NCBI RefSeq assembly: GCF_947331435.1
Contig: NZ_CAMZOF010000001.1
Coordinates: forward strand, 620,001-684,000
Origin: Pelagibius sp. Alg239-R121
Lineage (GTDB): Bacteria > Pseudomonadota > Alphaproteobacteria > Kiloniellales > Kiloniellaceae
Length of the DNA: 64,000 nucleotides
Reading direction: 5' to 3'
The notes under the pieces are model-generated. The model saw nothing but the letters and a program-made list of their open reading frames with translations. It was not told the origin of the DNA and made no database searches. The translations under genes and the position numbers were made by a program. Numbering within the stretch: the first letter of the stretch is position 1; every line of letters starts with the position of its first letter. Of the stretch, positions 53,422-62,420 are shown one piece after another.

Positions 53422-53734
53422 CTCTTGATTCCTGCGCGAGGCATCGGCGACTTTTCCCGGCCTTACGCACTTGCAATGTAGTAACGGCCCGGAGCAGCGT
53501 CAACGCAGGCTGTGCTGAGCAACGTATGGAAGCAGCCTAAGCAGCGTTTGCGGTGGATCGGGGAGAGCTTGATCTGAGTTGGGCTTGAAGAGTGGACGTG
53601 AGCCGATGCTTGGGCTAGCTTCCCGCCGCAACGTCACCGTGGACATCCTGCGAAGTGCCGGACACGACCGAAATATCTGCATTTCCTGGGAATGCGGACC
53701 GTCACAAGCCCCGAGAAAGAACTGAGACATAGCC
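53422..53734. other. 313-bp divergent gap between hrcA and rph
   Basis: The region holds the hrcA promoter candidate (53475-53503). I see no convincing gene in it, no CIRCE element and no strong terminator. The rph promoter must also lie here but is not placed. A long minus-strand frame that runs into rph is an antisense shadow. Confidence 0.5.
53475..53503 (-). promoter_or_regulatory. Candidate sigma70 promoter of hrcA-grpE
   Basis: On the minus strand TTGACG (53503-53498) and TACATT (53480-53475) have an optimal 17-bp spacing, 54 bp upstream of the hrcA start. The -35 matches the consensus at five of six positions. Confidence 0.5.
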
Positions 53735-54454
53735 ATGAGACCATCCGGCCGGACGCCAGACCAGCTCCGCGACGTCACGCTTGAAATTGACGTCAACAAA
53801 CATGCCGAGGGCTCCTGCCTCGTGAAATTCGGCGACACCCACGTACTTTGCACTGCCTCGGTGGAGGATTCCGTACCGCCTTGGCTGCGGAACAGTGGCA
53901 AGGGATGGGTTACCGCCGAATATGGCATGCTGCCCCGCTCCACGGGCTCTCGGGTCGCGCGAGAAGCGGCGAGAGGCAAGCAATCCGGCCGGACGCAGGA
54001 AATCCAGCGCCTGATCGGCCGCAGTCTGCGTGCCGTGATCAATCTCAAGGGCTTTGGCGAACGGCAGATCAAGGTGGACTGCGACGTCATCCAGGCTGAC
54101 GGCGGGACCCGCACCGCATCCATCACCGGCGCCTATGTGGCGCTGTATCAGGCCTTTGCTCATATGAAAGATCTCGGTGCAATCTCCGACATCCCCTTCA
54201 CTGATCAGGTCGCTGCAGTCTCCTGCGGCCTTTATAAAGGCACGCCGGTTCTCGATCTGGATTACGACGAAGACTCGACGGCCGACGCCGACGCCAACTT
54301 CGTTCTCACCGGACGTGGTGGCATTGTCGAAGTCCAGGGTACCGCCGAAGACGAACCCTTCAGCAGAGATCAGTTCAATGCCTTGCTTGATCTTGCCGAA
54401 GCTGGAGTTCAATCCCTAGCCGCAGCACAGCGGCGAGCGCTAGGCCTTGAATAG
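53735..54454 (+). CDS. rph: Ribonuclease PH
   Basis: A 239-residue phosphorolytic 3'-exoribonuclease that trims tRNA 3' ends. Family features: [20 protein letters not shown] at the N-terminus, [50 protein letters not shown], the catalytic/phosphate-binding [25 protein letters not shown] and [20 protein letters not shown]. It is divergent from hrcA and precedes rdgB, a common rph-rdgB-hemW order. Confidence 0.97.
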   Translation: MRPSGRTPDQLRDVTLEIDVNKHAEGSCLVKFGDTHVLCTASVEDSVPPWLRNSGKGWVTAEYGMLPRSTGSRVAREAARGKQSGRTQEIQRLIGRSLRAVINLKGFGERQIKVDCDVIQADGGTRTASITGAYVALYQAFAHMKDLGAISDIPFTDQVAAVSCGLYKGTPVLDLDYDEDSTADADANFVLTGRGGIVEVQGTAEDEPFSRDQFNALLDLAEAGVQSLAAAQRRALGLE

Positions 54455-54539
54455 AGCCCGCCTGGAATAGAGCCGAACTGGTATCTAGCCGCTGTGGAAT
54501 AGCGTTGGATTGAATTTGAGAAAGAAGACAACACGCGCC

Positions 54540-55181
54540 ATGCAACGCCGCCTCACAGAAGAAAAGCTGGTTCTGGCAAGCCATAACGCGGGTAAGCTGC
54601 GCGAAATTGCCGATCTCGTGCGGCCTTACGGCGTTACCGTCGTCTCGGCAGGGGAATTGAACCTGTCCGAACCCGAAGAAACGGAAACGAGCTTCAGCGG
54701 CAATGCAATCCTTAAGGCCCGTGTAGCCGCGGACGCAAGCGGCCTGCCGGCCCTGGCTGACGATTCCGGCCTTGCGGTCACAGCGCTAGATGGTCAACCA
54801 GGAATCTTTTCGGCCCGTTGGGCGGAAACCGACGGCAGTGGCGCGGCAGGTGGTAAGCGTAATTTCGGCGTCGCCATGGAGCGTGTGGAACGAGAACTGG
54901 GCGAACAGGCTGCAGGGGGCAGAACCGACAGGTCCGCACGTTTTGTCTGTGCGCTCTGTTTGGCCTGGCCGGACGGTGACCAGGTCGTCTTCGAAGGTGA
55001 GGTTCGGGGCCGCATGGTCTGGCCGCCAAGGGGATTACACGGCTTTGGTTACGACCCCATGTTTGAGCCCGACGGCTACGACATCACGTTCGGCGAGATG
55101 AACCCGGACAAAAAACATACAATCAGCCACCGCGCGGATGCCTTCCAAAAGCTGGTTGCCGAGGTTTTCGAAGCAGGCTGA
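54540..55181 (+). CDS. rdgB: Non-canonical purine NTP pyrophosphatase (dITP/XTP) RdgB
   Basis: A 213-residue Ham1/RdgB-family pyrophosphatase that removes dITP, ITP and XTP from the nucleotide pool. Features are [44 protein letters not shown] (acidic metal-binding residues), GIFSARWA and [20 protein letters not shown]. The start is ATG 54540; a TTG 10 codons earlier (54510) adds unconserved residues. It lies 85 bp after rph. Confidence 0.95.
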   Translation: MQRRLTEEKLVLASHNAGKLREIADLVRPYGVTVVSAGELNLSEPEETETSFSGNAILKARVAADASGLPALADDSGLAVTALDGQPGIFSARWAETDGSGAAGGKRNFGVAMERVERELGEQAAGGRTDRSARFVCALCLAWPDGDQVVFEGEVRGRMVWPPRGLHGFGYDPMFEPDGYDITFGEMNPDKKHTISHRADAFQKLVAEVFEAG

Positions 55182-55208
55182 TCAAGGATGCGGCAGAAAG
55201 AGGCCGTC

Positions 55209-56423
55209 ATGGCGGTATCGACTGAAAACGCGCCACAAATGGACGTGACGAGGCCGGATCCAGGTTTTGGCGTCTACGTACATTGGCCTTTTTGCCTGTC
55301 GAAATGCCCCTATTGCGATTTCAACAGCCACGTCCGGGACTCCATCGATCACACAAGGTGGCGGTCTGCGCTTCTCGCTGAACTCGATCATTACGCGGCA
55401 CTGACTCCGGACCGAGAAGTGACCAGCGTGTTCTTCGGCGGGGGCACGCCGTCATTGATGGCACCGGAGACGGTTGCAGCCGTTATCGAACGGGTCGGGC
55501 GGAACTGGCGCCTTGCCAATGACGCTGAAGTGACGCTGGAAGCAAATCCAACCTCCGCTGAGGCTGGCAAGTTTGCGTCCTTTGCCGCGGCAGGCGTAGG
55601 GCGGCTATCCCTTGGAGTCCAATCCCTCGACGACGCGGCTCTGAAATTTCTCGGCCGGCAACACTCTGCGGCAGAGGCACTTCAGGCAGTTGCCCTGGCG
55701 CGCCAACACTTTCCGCGCTTCTCCTTCGATCTCATTTACGCACGGCCGGAACAAAGCCTCGACGCCTGGCAGGCGGAACTTACTCAGGCGTTGAGTGAGG
55801 GTGCCGACCATCTGTCGCTCTATCAGCTCACGATCGAGGAAAATACGGTGTTTCATGGCGCTTGGCGCCGCGGTGAACTCAAGGTTCCGGAAGACGAGCG
55901 GGCAGGCGCGCTATTCGACCGGACGCAGCTGGTTATGGAGGAGGCGGGTTTACCAGCTTACGAGGTTTCGAATCATGCACGCCCCGGGCAAGAAAGCCGC
56001 CATAACCTGACTTACTGGCGTTACGGAGATTACATAGGGGTCGGACCGGGCGCCCATGGCCGTCTGACGCTGAACGGACGAGATTCATCGAGCAGCCGCA
56101 AACTGGCAACCCGCCAGCACCGCGCGCCGGAAGCCTGGTTGTCCGCCGTAGAAATAGACGGGCACGCAACACGTGGTGGAACCGAGATCGACGCTGCGCA
56201 GCGGCTTGAGGAACTGGTGATGATGGGACTAAGGCTTCGCGAAGGTATCTCCCGGGGAGCTTTTTCGTGTGAGATCGGTCGTCAACCCGAGCAACTGTTC
56301 GATCCCAAAAGACTACAAGCACTTGTCGAGAGCGGTTTTATCGAGGTGACCGACAGAAAGCTGGTTGCCACGCATCAGGGCCGCACACGGCTCGACGCCG
56401 TCCTGGCGCATCTACTGGCCTGA
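55209..56423 (+). CDS. hemW: Radical SAM family haem chaperone HemW
   Basis: A 404-residue HemW (formerly called coproporphyrinogen oxidase-like). The radical-SAM motif CLSKCPYCDFNSH (C-x3-C-x2-C) follows GFGVYVHWPF. Further family blocks are SVFFGGGTPSLM, SLGVQSLDDAALKFLGR, ALARQHFPRFSFDLIYARPEQ, LSLYQLTIEENTVF and NLTYWRYGDYIGVGPGAHGR. It binds haem and delivers it to respiratory enzymes. The ATG at 55209 has AAAGAGG 6 bp upstream, a better start than ATG 55188. It ends convergently with the LpoA-like gene. Confidence 0.93.
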   Translation: MAVSTENAPQMDVTRPDPGFGVYVHWPFCLSKCPYCDFNSHVRDSIDHTRWRSALLAELDHYAALTPDREVTSVFFGGGTPSLMAPETVAAVIERVGRNWRLANDAEVTLEANPTSAEAGKFASFAAAGVGRLSLGVQSLDDAALKFLGRQHSAAEALQAVALARQHFPRFSFDLIYARPEQSLDAWQAELTQALSEGADHLSLYQLTIEENTVFHGAWRRGELKVPEDERAGALFDRTQLVMEEAGLPAYEVSNHARPGQESRHNLTYWRYGDYIGVGPGAHGRLTLNGRDSSSSRKLATRQHRAPEAWLSAVEIDGHATRGGTEIDAAQRLEELVMMGLRLREGISRGAFSCEIGRQPEQLFDPKRLQALVESGFIEVTDRKLVATHQGRTRLDAVLAHLLA

Positions 56424-56445
56424 GTGCGCAGCTACCTACCGTGAT

Positions 56446-57876
56446 TTAGTTAATCAGATTTTCGAAGCTGCCGGGAGCCGGATCAATAACCTGCGGTGCT
56501 TCGCGTTCAATCGCTAACACGGCAAGGCCGCGGTCGCTTTCACCATTCGCGTAGAAGCGGAAGATTCCGTCAATTCCGGCAAAGCCGCTTGCCTGGGTAA
56601 AGGTAATATCGTCGAAAACCGGATCCAGGCCACGTTCGGTCGCCTGCGCCGTCAAGACAGCAGCAAGGGCCGTAGCATCGTAAGCCAGGCTTGCGACACG
56701 TGGCGGCGAAGACCCAAAGGTTTCCGCATAGCGTGTTTTGAAGGCCGTCCAATACTCCGGCGCCGGCGCAGCAAACCAACTGCCCTTCAGCGAAGGTTCG
56801 GCGCCCAGGTTTGTGCCGTCCCACAGGGCCGTGCCCAAAAACCGCACGACATTGGGGTCAACATCGTAGTAGGCCAGCAGAGGCGCCAGCGAAAGCGCCT
56901 GCTGGGCGGTGCCCGCCAATAGGATTGCGTCGAATTCCAGTGTTCCAACCGTTTCGATGCCACGCAGGCGTGCCAGGGCACGGCGCGAAGCGGCATCGCC
57001 AGCGGCCTCCAATGCCTGTTTTCTCGCATTCAAGGACGACTGTCGTCCGTCATAATTTGCAAGCGAGCGAACCTCCGGCGACAGATCCGGGGACGCAGGA
57101 TCATAGAAAACCACACGGTTCAGGATGCTGCCGTTGCGATCAACCGCGTTTCGCATCGCTTGCGCAACCGCCTGTCCATAGGGGGTTTCAGGTGCGAGAA
57201 CACCGAACTGGCGAAGCCCTTGTGACGCCGCATAGGCCACGATCCGCTCGACCTGAAGATGAGGCGACAACCCCATAACATAGACCCCGTCACCACCGAC
57301 ATTACGATTGCTTGAGAAGGCCAAGACCTTGATCTCAGCCGCCTGCACAACGGGTTTCACCGCCTCGACCGAGGTTGAAAAGAGCGGACCGATGATAAGA
57401 TCCACACCGGCTGTCACTGCGGCCTGGGCAGCCGACGCGGCGCCTTCGGGGGTCCCGGCGGTATCCTGCACAACCAGTTTGAAATTCTCGCCTCCCAGAT
57501 CAAACAGCGCGACCTGAGATGCGTTCAGCAGAGCTTGTCCCACCTGCCTGTGCTGGCCGCTCAGCGGCAACAGCATCCCGACCTTTACGAAGCCATCTTC
57601 TTGGGCGATGGCTTCACCTTCGACCACACCGTTTTCGTATTGGGAAAGAGACTCCGCCCAGTTTTCAGTATTTCCGCCCTCAGCCGACGACGGCGGGGCA
57701 CCGTCGGGCGCCGCTTGCGTATCCTGGGACCTATTGGCTACGTTGGGCGCTGAACAGGCCGTCAGCAAAAGCAGCGACAGCAATAATACCGAACCCAAGC
57801 CGAGCGACGGGCGCTCGATCCCCAGGTTGGCGCAGCAGCGCGGTGAGAATGTCAAAAACTTCACGCTCAAATCCAT
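56446..57876 (-). CDS. Penicillin-binding protein activator-like lipoprotein (LpoA/LppC family)
   Basis: A 476-residue predicted outer-membrane lipoprotein. A signal with lipobox LTAC (about residues 38-41) is followed by a low-complexity linker and a periplasmic-binding-protein-type domain (VKVGMLLPLSGQHRQVGQALLNAS, ADLIIGP-like GVDLIIGPLFSTSVEAVKPV, VAYAASQGLRQFGVLAPE and DAILLAGTAQQALSLAPLL). E. coli LpoA activates PBP1A through such a fold plus a separate TPR domain that is absent here. It starts divergently to rsmI. If rsmI uses ATG 57849, the two coding regions overlap by 28 bp; TTG 57870 or GTG 57864 are later alternative starts for this gene. Confidence 0.82.
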   Translation of the reverse strand: MDLSVKFLTFSPRCCANLGIERPSLGLGSVLLLSLLLLTACSAPNVANRSQDTQAAPDGAPPSSAEGGNTENWAESLSQYENGVVEGEAIAQEDGFVKVGMLLPLSGQHRQVGQALLNASQVALFDLGGENFKLVVQDTAGTPEGAASAAQAAVTAGVDLIIGPLFSTSVEAVKPVVQAAEIKVLAFSSNRNVGGDGVYVMGLSPHLQVERIVAYAASQGLRQFGVLAPETPYGQAVAQAMRNAVDRNGSILNRVVFYDPASPDLSPEVRSLANYDGRQSSLNARKQALEAAGDAASRRALARLRGIETVGTLEFDAILLAGTAQQALSLAPLLAYYDVDPNVVRFLGTALWDGTNLGAEPSLKGSWFAAPAPEYWTAFKTRYAETFGSSPPRVASLAYDATALAAVLTAQATERGLDPVFDDITFTQASGFAGIDGIFRFYANGESDRGLAVLAIEREAPQVIDPAPGSFENLIN

Positions 57877-58904
57877 CTTCCTTGGGGCGAAACGAGCCTA
57901 ACGGCGCTGCCGCACGAAGTACACCCCGGAATACCGCCAAAAAGACCCAAACAACCGCAGATGGCACGCAAAAGGCACAGGTACACCCGGCCGCTTCTGC
58001 CGCGGTCCCAGATACATCGCAACGCCGCCCAGGTACGAAAGGCGATCCCGCAGCAAAACTCAAAGCGGGCCTCTATCTCGTCGCAACTCCGATCGGCAAT
58101 CTCGGCGACCTGACCTTCCGCGCACGTGACGTACTTGCGGCGTCAGACGCCATCGCCTGCGAAGATTCGCGGATTACCCGGCGTCTTACCCAGGCTTACG
58201 GCATCGACGTTCCGCTGATCAGCTATCACGAGCATAACGCGGAGCGCGCCCGTCCGAAGATCATCGAACGTCTAAAATGTGGCGAGGCTGTGGCGTTGGT
58301 ATCGGACGCTGGAACACCCTTGATTTCCGACCCAGGCTACAAGCTGGTGACGGCAGTGATCGAGGCGGGTCTGGAAGTCACGACGCTTCCCGGTGCCTCT
58401 GCGGCACTCAGTGCGCTGGTGTTGTCGGGATTACCCAGTGACAGCTTTCTGTTTCATGGCTTTCTGCCACCGCGTTCCTCTGCCCGTCGAACCGCCCTGA
58501 CCAAATTGGCTAAAATTCCCGTAAGCCTGATCTTTTACGAATCGCCACGGCGACTGGCCGATATGTTGAGTGACGCACTGGTGGAGCTGGGCGATCGTCA
58601 GGCGGCGGTGGCGCGGGAACTGACCAAAAAGTTCGAAGAGCTTCGGCGTGGCAGTCTGAGCGAACTGATCGCCTATTATCAGGAAAACGGCGCGCCAAAA
58701 GGGGAAGCGGTTGTCGTTATCGGTGGCGGTGCGGCAGACGCGGAAATACAGGCAATAGACCTGGATGATGCCCTGAAAGCAGCACTGGAAACTCAAAGCC
58801 TTCGTGACGCTGTCGCCGCAGTCGTCCAGGAAACAGGCCTGCCAAAGCGCAAAGTTTACAGCCGCGCTCTCGAGCTTGCGGCAAACCCCACAACGCCAAA
58901 ATGA
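57849..58904 (+). CDS. rsmI: 16S rRNA (cytidine(1402)-2'-O)-methyltransferase RsmI
   Basis: A tetrapyrrole-methylase-fold SAM methyltransferase that 2'-O-methylates C1402 of 16S rRNA. The catalytic domain starts at about residue 70 with LKAGLYLVATPIGNLGDL, and contains CEDSRITRRLTQAYGI, SYHEHNAERARPKII, VALVSDAGTPLISDPG and LPGASAALSALVLSG. The first ATG in frame is 57849, giving 351 residues with a 70-residue Ser/Thr/Pro/Ala/Lys-rich N-terminal extension. No ATG, GTG or TTG lies in frame between it and the domain. Either the extension is real or a non-canonical start is used. It precedes yraN by 43 bp. Confidence 0.9.
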   Translation: MSKTSRSNPSSLGRNEPNGAAARSTPRNTAKKTQTTADGTQKAQVHPAASAAVPDTSQRRPGTKGDPAAKLKAGLYLVATPIGNLGDLTFRARDVLAASDAIACEDSRITRRLTQAYGIDVPLISYHEHNAERARPKIIERLKCGEAVALVSDAGTPLISDPGYKLVTAVIEAGLEVTTLPGASAALSALVLSGLPSDSFLFHGFLPPRSSARRTALTKLAKIPVSLIFYESPRRLADMLSDALVELGDRQAAVARELTKKFEELRRGSLSELIAYYQENGAPKGEAVVVIGGGAADAEIQAIDLDDALKAALETQSLRDAVAAVVQETGLPKRKVYSRALELAANPTTPK

Positions 58905-58947
58905 GATTTCGGCTGCCTTGCTGGTTGGAACCGGCCCAAGGGGCGCC

Positions 58948-59322
58948 GTGACTGGCAAAAAATCCCGTCTTAAAGCCTATCGCAGAGGCCGCTGGGCCGA
59001 GCTGATTGCAGCAATCTGGCTTGTTCTGAAAGGATATCGTCTGGTTGCGCGGAGTTACCGCACTGCGTCAGGGGAAATCGATCTGATTGTCCGAAAGGGC
59101 AGACTAATCGTATTTGTTGAAGTTAAGGCCAGAACGAGCCTCGACATTGCCCAAACGGCCATCAATCATCGGCAGCAACAGCGGATCCGGCAAGCAGCCG
59201 CAGTTTTTTTGCAGCGAAACAGGAAACTCTCGTCACACGATTGCCGTTTTGACGCGATATTAATCGCACCGAAACACTGGCCCAGGCACATTCGTGATGC
59301 CTGGCGGGAATCCAGTGGCTAA
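58948..59322 (+). CDS. YraN/UPF0102 family endonuclease-like protein
   Basis: A 124-residue protein of the YraN family, which has a Holliday-junction-resolvase-like PD-(D/E)xK fold. The motif block GEIDLIVRKGRLIVFVEVKAR (Asp and EVK residues) is intact, following AYRRGRWAELIAAIWLVLKGYRLVAR. I chose GTG 58948, which has AAGGGG just upstream. A longer frame beginning at 58804 lies inside rsmI. yraN genes are usually next to rsmI, as here. The cellular substrate is unknown. Confidence 0.88.
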   Translation: MTGKKSRLKAYRRGRWAELIAAIWLVLKGYRLVARSYRTASGEIDLIVRKGRLIVFVEVKARTSLDIAQTAINHRQQQRIRQAAAVFLQRNRKLSSHDCRFDAILIAPKHWPRHIRDAWRESSG

Positions 59323-59365
59323 GTTATTGGCTTTATATTTGATTGGTAGGAGATCAACCTCGGCG

Positions 59366-60052
59366 ATGGAAAAGACGATCCGGAACAAAGCGGCGAATTC
59401 CAAAAAAGATAGTTTCACGCTCTCGGCGCCCGGCGTTCGGCGCAAGTCTTCAAAGACGTTTGGCCTTGTGTTGGGCGCCACAAGCCTCGGCCTGATGGCT
59501 CTTGGCGGGTGCACACCCGCAGGTGTCGCGGTCGGCGTCGGTGCGACAGCGGCCACCGCGGCCTCACAGGAGCGCGGCTTTCAGGGCGCGCTGCAGGACA
59601 CTGAAACGCGGCTGGATATCAATCACCTGTTTCTGCAGGAGAGCGAGACGCTCTTCACAGATATCAATCTGCAGGTCCAGGAGGGCCGTGTGCTCCTGAC
59701 CGGAGCAGTGGAAAAGCCGGAGACCGAATTGATGGCTGTACGCCTCGCCTGGCAGGGCAAGGGCGTCCGGGAAGTCATAAACGAGATCGAGGTAACCGAT
59801 CAATCATCGGTCGGCGACGTGGCGCGCGATCTTTGGATCGAAACCCAACTTGAAGGTAAACTCCTCATCGACAGCGGCGTAACTTCCATCAATTACTCAG
59901 TCGAATCCGTCAATAATACGGTCTACCTGATGGGTATCGCCCAAAATCAGGCCGAGCTGACACGGGTGGTGGGGCATGCGAAAGACATCGAATACGTCCG
60001 CCGGGTGGTAAATTATGTTCGATTGAAGGACGACCCGGCGCGGCGATCTTGA
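59366..60052 (+). CDS. BON-domain lipoprotein (periplasmic/outer membrane)
   Basis: A 228-residue predicted lipoprotein with two BON domains. A lipobox MALGGC is at about residues 44-49, after a long 45-residue N-terminal segment. The first BON is DINLQVQEGRVLLTGAVEKPETELMAVRLA and the second is SINYSVESVNNTVYLMGIAQNQAELTRVV. BON proteins (OsmY/YraP-like) bind phospholipids and stabilise the envelope. The start is ATG 59366; GGTAGGAG lies 13 bp upstream, rather far, so the start could differ. It follows yraN by 43 bp and may belong to the same transcript. Confidence 0.83.
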   Translation: MEKTIRNKAANSKKDSFTLSAPGVRRKSSKTFGLVLGATSLGLMALGGCTPAGVAVGVGATAATAASQERGFQGALQDTETRLDINHLFLQESETLFTDINLQVQEGRVLLTGAVEKPETELMAVRLAWQGKGVREVINEIEVTDQSSVGDVARDLWIETQLEGKLLIDSGVTSINYSVESVNNTVYLMGIAQNQAELTRVVGHAKDIEYVRRVVNYVRLKDDPARRS

Positions 60053-60130
60053 GTTAACGGCGGGCCACAAACAGCACCCTACTGGCCCGGGAATTGAGCA
60101 CGCGAAAGAAACTAAGGGACTTAGCAGACC

Positions 60131-60985
60131 ATGAACTGGTCTCCCGCCAGCGGTCGGAAAGATCTCGAGGCCAGCCTCCGCCGCATTGGCGGGCAGGCGG
60201 ATGATGAAATCGATTTGGCTGAAGCGGCATTGTTCCTTGCCGCCCTGGACCGGCCGCGTGTTTCGCTTGACCGCTACCGGCACCATTTGACCGTTCTCGC
60301 ACGTGATACCAAGCAGGCCTTTGAAAACCGGACGCAAGAGGACAGTCTTTCGGCTCGCATGGAAGCCTTAAAAGCGGTGATCTTTGATCAGCACGCCTAC
60401 AGGGGCGACAGCTTGAACTACGACGATCTTCAAAACGCAAACCTGATGCGTGTGATCGACCGTCAGAAAGGCCTGCCCGTTGCGCTCGGCATCCTCTACA
60501 TCCACTGTGCCCGCGCGCAGGGTTGGAAAATCGAAGGTTTGAACTTTCCGGGCCATTTTCTGCTGCGAATGGACGCCGGCGATGACCGCAGTATTGTCGA
60601 CCCCTTTCACGGCGGGGCTGAACGCAGCACCGCCGAATTGCGGGCCATGTTAAAGGCGATCGGCGGACCGGAGGCGGAGTTGAGGCCTGAGCACTACCGT
60701 CCGGCCGAGAATCGGATGGTCCTCAAGCGTCTCCAGGACAACATCAAGGTCCGGCTGCTGCGCCAGCACCAGATCCGCGAAGCACTGGAGGTGGTCGAAA
60801 CCATGCTGATGTTCGCGCCCGCAGAAGCGAACCTGTGGCGCGAAGCCGGTATTCTGCATGCAGATCAGGAAAATCTGCGCGCCGCGATCCTGGCACTTGA
60901 ACAGTGTCTGTCCCTGTCCACTTCACCAAATGCGCGGCACGAGGCAGCCGCCCTGTTGCAACAGCTCAAGAGCAACCTCAATTAG
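60131..60985 (+). CDS. SirB1-family transglutaminase-like protein with helical C-terminus
   Basis: A 284-residue protein of the SirB1/UPF0162 family. A candidate transglutaminase-type triad is visible as Cys in GILYIHCARAQGW, His in FPGHFLLR and Asp in IVDPFHGG. A C-terminal TPR-like helical region (EALEVVETMLMFAPAEANLW, ALEQCLSLSTSPNARHEA) follows. Its role is undefined. It follows the BON lipoprotein by 78 bp and precedes gshB by 175 bp on the same strand. Confidence 0.83.
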   Translation: MNWSPASGRKDLEASLRRIGGQADDEIDLAEAALFLAALDRPRVSLDRYRHHLTVLARDTKQAFENRTQEDSLSARMEALKAVIFDQHAYRGDSLNYDDLQNANLMRVIDRQKGLPVALGILYIHCARAQGWKIEGLNFPGHFLLRMDAGDDRSIVDPFHGGAERSTAELRAMLKAIGGPEAELRPEHYRPAENRMVLKRLQDNIKVRLLRQHQIREALEVVETMLMFAPAEANLWREAGILHADQENLRAAILALEQCLSLSTSPNARHEAAALLQQLKSNLN

Positions 60986-61160
60986 TGCCACACAGGAAGT
61001 CAGGACTTGAGCTGACCTGGGCATCGGGTTATTCCGCTGGGCAGCCGGCACCAAGACCCTCATCAGTTGTTGCAGTGAACAGCGATAAGGTCTTGGAAAT
61101 CACAATCTTTTGGGCAAGAACACCCAAATATCAGACAAATAGCGTGAGCGGAGCGAAATT

Positions 61161-62117
61161 ATGAGCCTTGCGGTCGCAATCCAGATGGATCCGGTCGAAA
61201 CCATCGATATCGACGGTGACAGCAGCTTTGTGCTTGGCCTCGAAGCCCAGCGGCGCGGCCACAGCCTTTATCATTACCAACCGCAGGACCTGTCGTTGCG
61301 AGATGGCCGGGTCTACGCGCGCTGCCGTCCCCTGCGTTTTGCTCGGAAAAAAGGGGCGCACGCTGAACTCGGTGGTGCCGAACTGATCGATCTGACAACG
61401 CTCGATGTCGTGTTGATGCGTCAGGATCCACCCTTCGATATGTCTTACATCACCGCAACCCATTTGCTTGAGCATGTCCATCCCAAGACCCTGGTCGTGA
61501 ACGACCCGATGGAGGTACGCAACGCGCCGGAGAAGCTCTTCGTCACCCACTTTCCGGATCTGATGCCTCCGACCTTGATCACCTGTGACCGGGCGGAAAT
61601 CACTGCCTTTCGCGACGAATACAAGGACATTATCGTCAAACCGCTGTTTGGCAACGGCGGTGTCGGCGTCTTTCACATCAAGCCTGACGACGAAAACCTC
61701 AACTCTCTGCTGGAAATCTTCACCGAGCTTTATCGGGAGCCCATCATCGTACAGCAGTATCTGCCTGCAGTGCGTGAAGGAGACAAACGCATCATCCTGA
61801 TCGACGGCCGGCCCGCCGGCGCACTCAACCGCGTTCCGGCAGCGGGCGAGGCCCGTTCCAACATGCATGTAGGCGGCCGACCCGACAAATCGTTACTGAC
61901 GCCACGGGATCTTGAGATTTGCGAAGCCATCGGCCCCACGCTGAAGGCAAAGGGAATGATCTTCGTAGGGATCGATGTCATTGGCGACGTGATGACCGAG
62001 ATCAATGTGACGTCACCGACCGGCCTTCAGGAGATTGATCGCTACGACGATGTCTGCCTGGAAGCGGAAATCTGGGACGCCGTCGAGGAGCGTTACGGTG
62101 AAGTCCACGTGACATAG
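61161..62117 (+). CDS. gshB: Glutathione synthetase
   Basis: A 318-residue ATP-grasp enzyme joining gamma-glutamylcysteine to glycine. Family blocks: [72 protein letters not shown] (ATP-grasp loop), [18 protein letters not shown] and [17 protein letters not shown] (metal ligands). Length is usual. It completes the rsmI-yraN-BON-SirB1-gshB same-strand run. The next gene starts 341 bp later after an intrinsic terminator. Confidence 0.97.
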   Translation: MSLAVAIQMDPVETIDIDGDSSFVLGLEAQRRGHSLYHYQPQDLSLRDGRVYARCRPLRFARKKGAHAELGGAELIDLTTLDVVLMRQDPPFDMSYITATHLLEHVHPKTLVVNDPMEVRNAPEKLFVTHFPDLMPPTLITCDRAEITAFRDEYKDIIVKPLFGNGGVGVFHIKPDDENLNSLLEIFTELYREPIIVQQYLPAVREGDKRIILIDGRPAGALNRVPAAGEARSNMHVGGRPDKSLLTPRDLEICEAIGPTLKAKGMIFVGIDVIGDVMTEINVTSPTGLQEIDRYDDVCLEAEIWDAVEERYGEVHVT

Positions 62118-62259
62118 CGATTAAGTTCGACGTGTCCTTACGACGTATCGGCCCCCGTGCTGAGAAGCCGGTCGCTCCTTAAATTTTGCATCGCAGCATG
62201 GTTTAAATTGACGAAATCTTCATCGGATAGACGGCAACATTAGGAGAGAACTGCGTATT

Positions 62260-62277
62260 TTGCATGGGCTTATGCAA
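62260..62277. repeat. TTGCAT-N6-ATGCAA palindrome
   Basis: Perfect 6-bp arms (62260-62265 and 62272-62277) with a 6-bp spacer in the gshB-SulP gap, 180 bp before the SulP start. A possible operator; nothing identifies the protein. Confidence 0.35.
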
Positions 62278-62330
62278 TGTACAATCGATTGAGCAGTTCC
62301 CTTACCTTGCAAAGCCTGATATGATGTTTG

Positions 62331-62365
62331 TGCGCTGCAACAGACGTTGCGGCGCATTATTTTGT
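62331..62365 (+). terminator. Rho-independent terminator downstream of gshB
   Basis: TGCGCTGCAAC (62331-62341) pairs with GTTGCGGCGCA (62346-62356), an 11-bp stem with one G-U pair and the tetraloop AGAC. It is followed by TTATTTTG. Good stem, short loop and T-rich tail on the plus strand; it would end transcripts from gshB or from a start within the gap. Confidence 0.7.
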
Positions 62366-62367
62366 CC

Positions 62368-62420
62368 AGAGCCTGATTCACGCCCCACTGTGATTCCTAG
62401 TGAGGCGTGAATCAGGCTCT
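62368..62420. repeat. 17-bp perfect inverted repeat with three GANTC (CcrM-type) sites
   Basis: Arms AGAGCCTGATTCACGCC (62368-62384) and its exact complement (62404-62420) flank a 19-bp spacer that has a further CACT/AGTG pair. GATTC occurs at 62375-62379 and 62392-62396 and GAATC at 62409-62413. Two of the three sites follow from the symmetry of the arms; the third, in the spacer, is independent. It lies 39 bp before the SulP start, so it may lie in that gene's leader or promoter. No T-run follows on either side. Confidence 0.6.

Noticed and set aside
53422-53734. CIRCE operator near hrcA
   Set aside because: No TTAGCACTC-N9-GAGTGCTAA-like sequence found by eye here or upstream of dnaK.
53500-54412. 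Long minus-strand frames opposite rph
   Set aside because: Antisense shadows of a clearly recognised gene; no family match in their translations.
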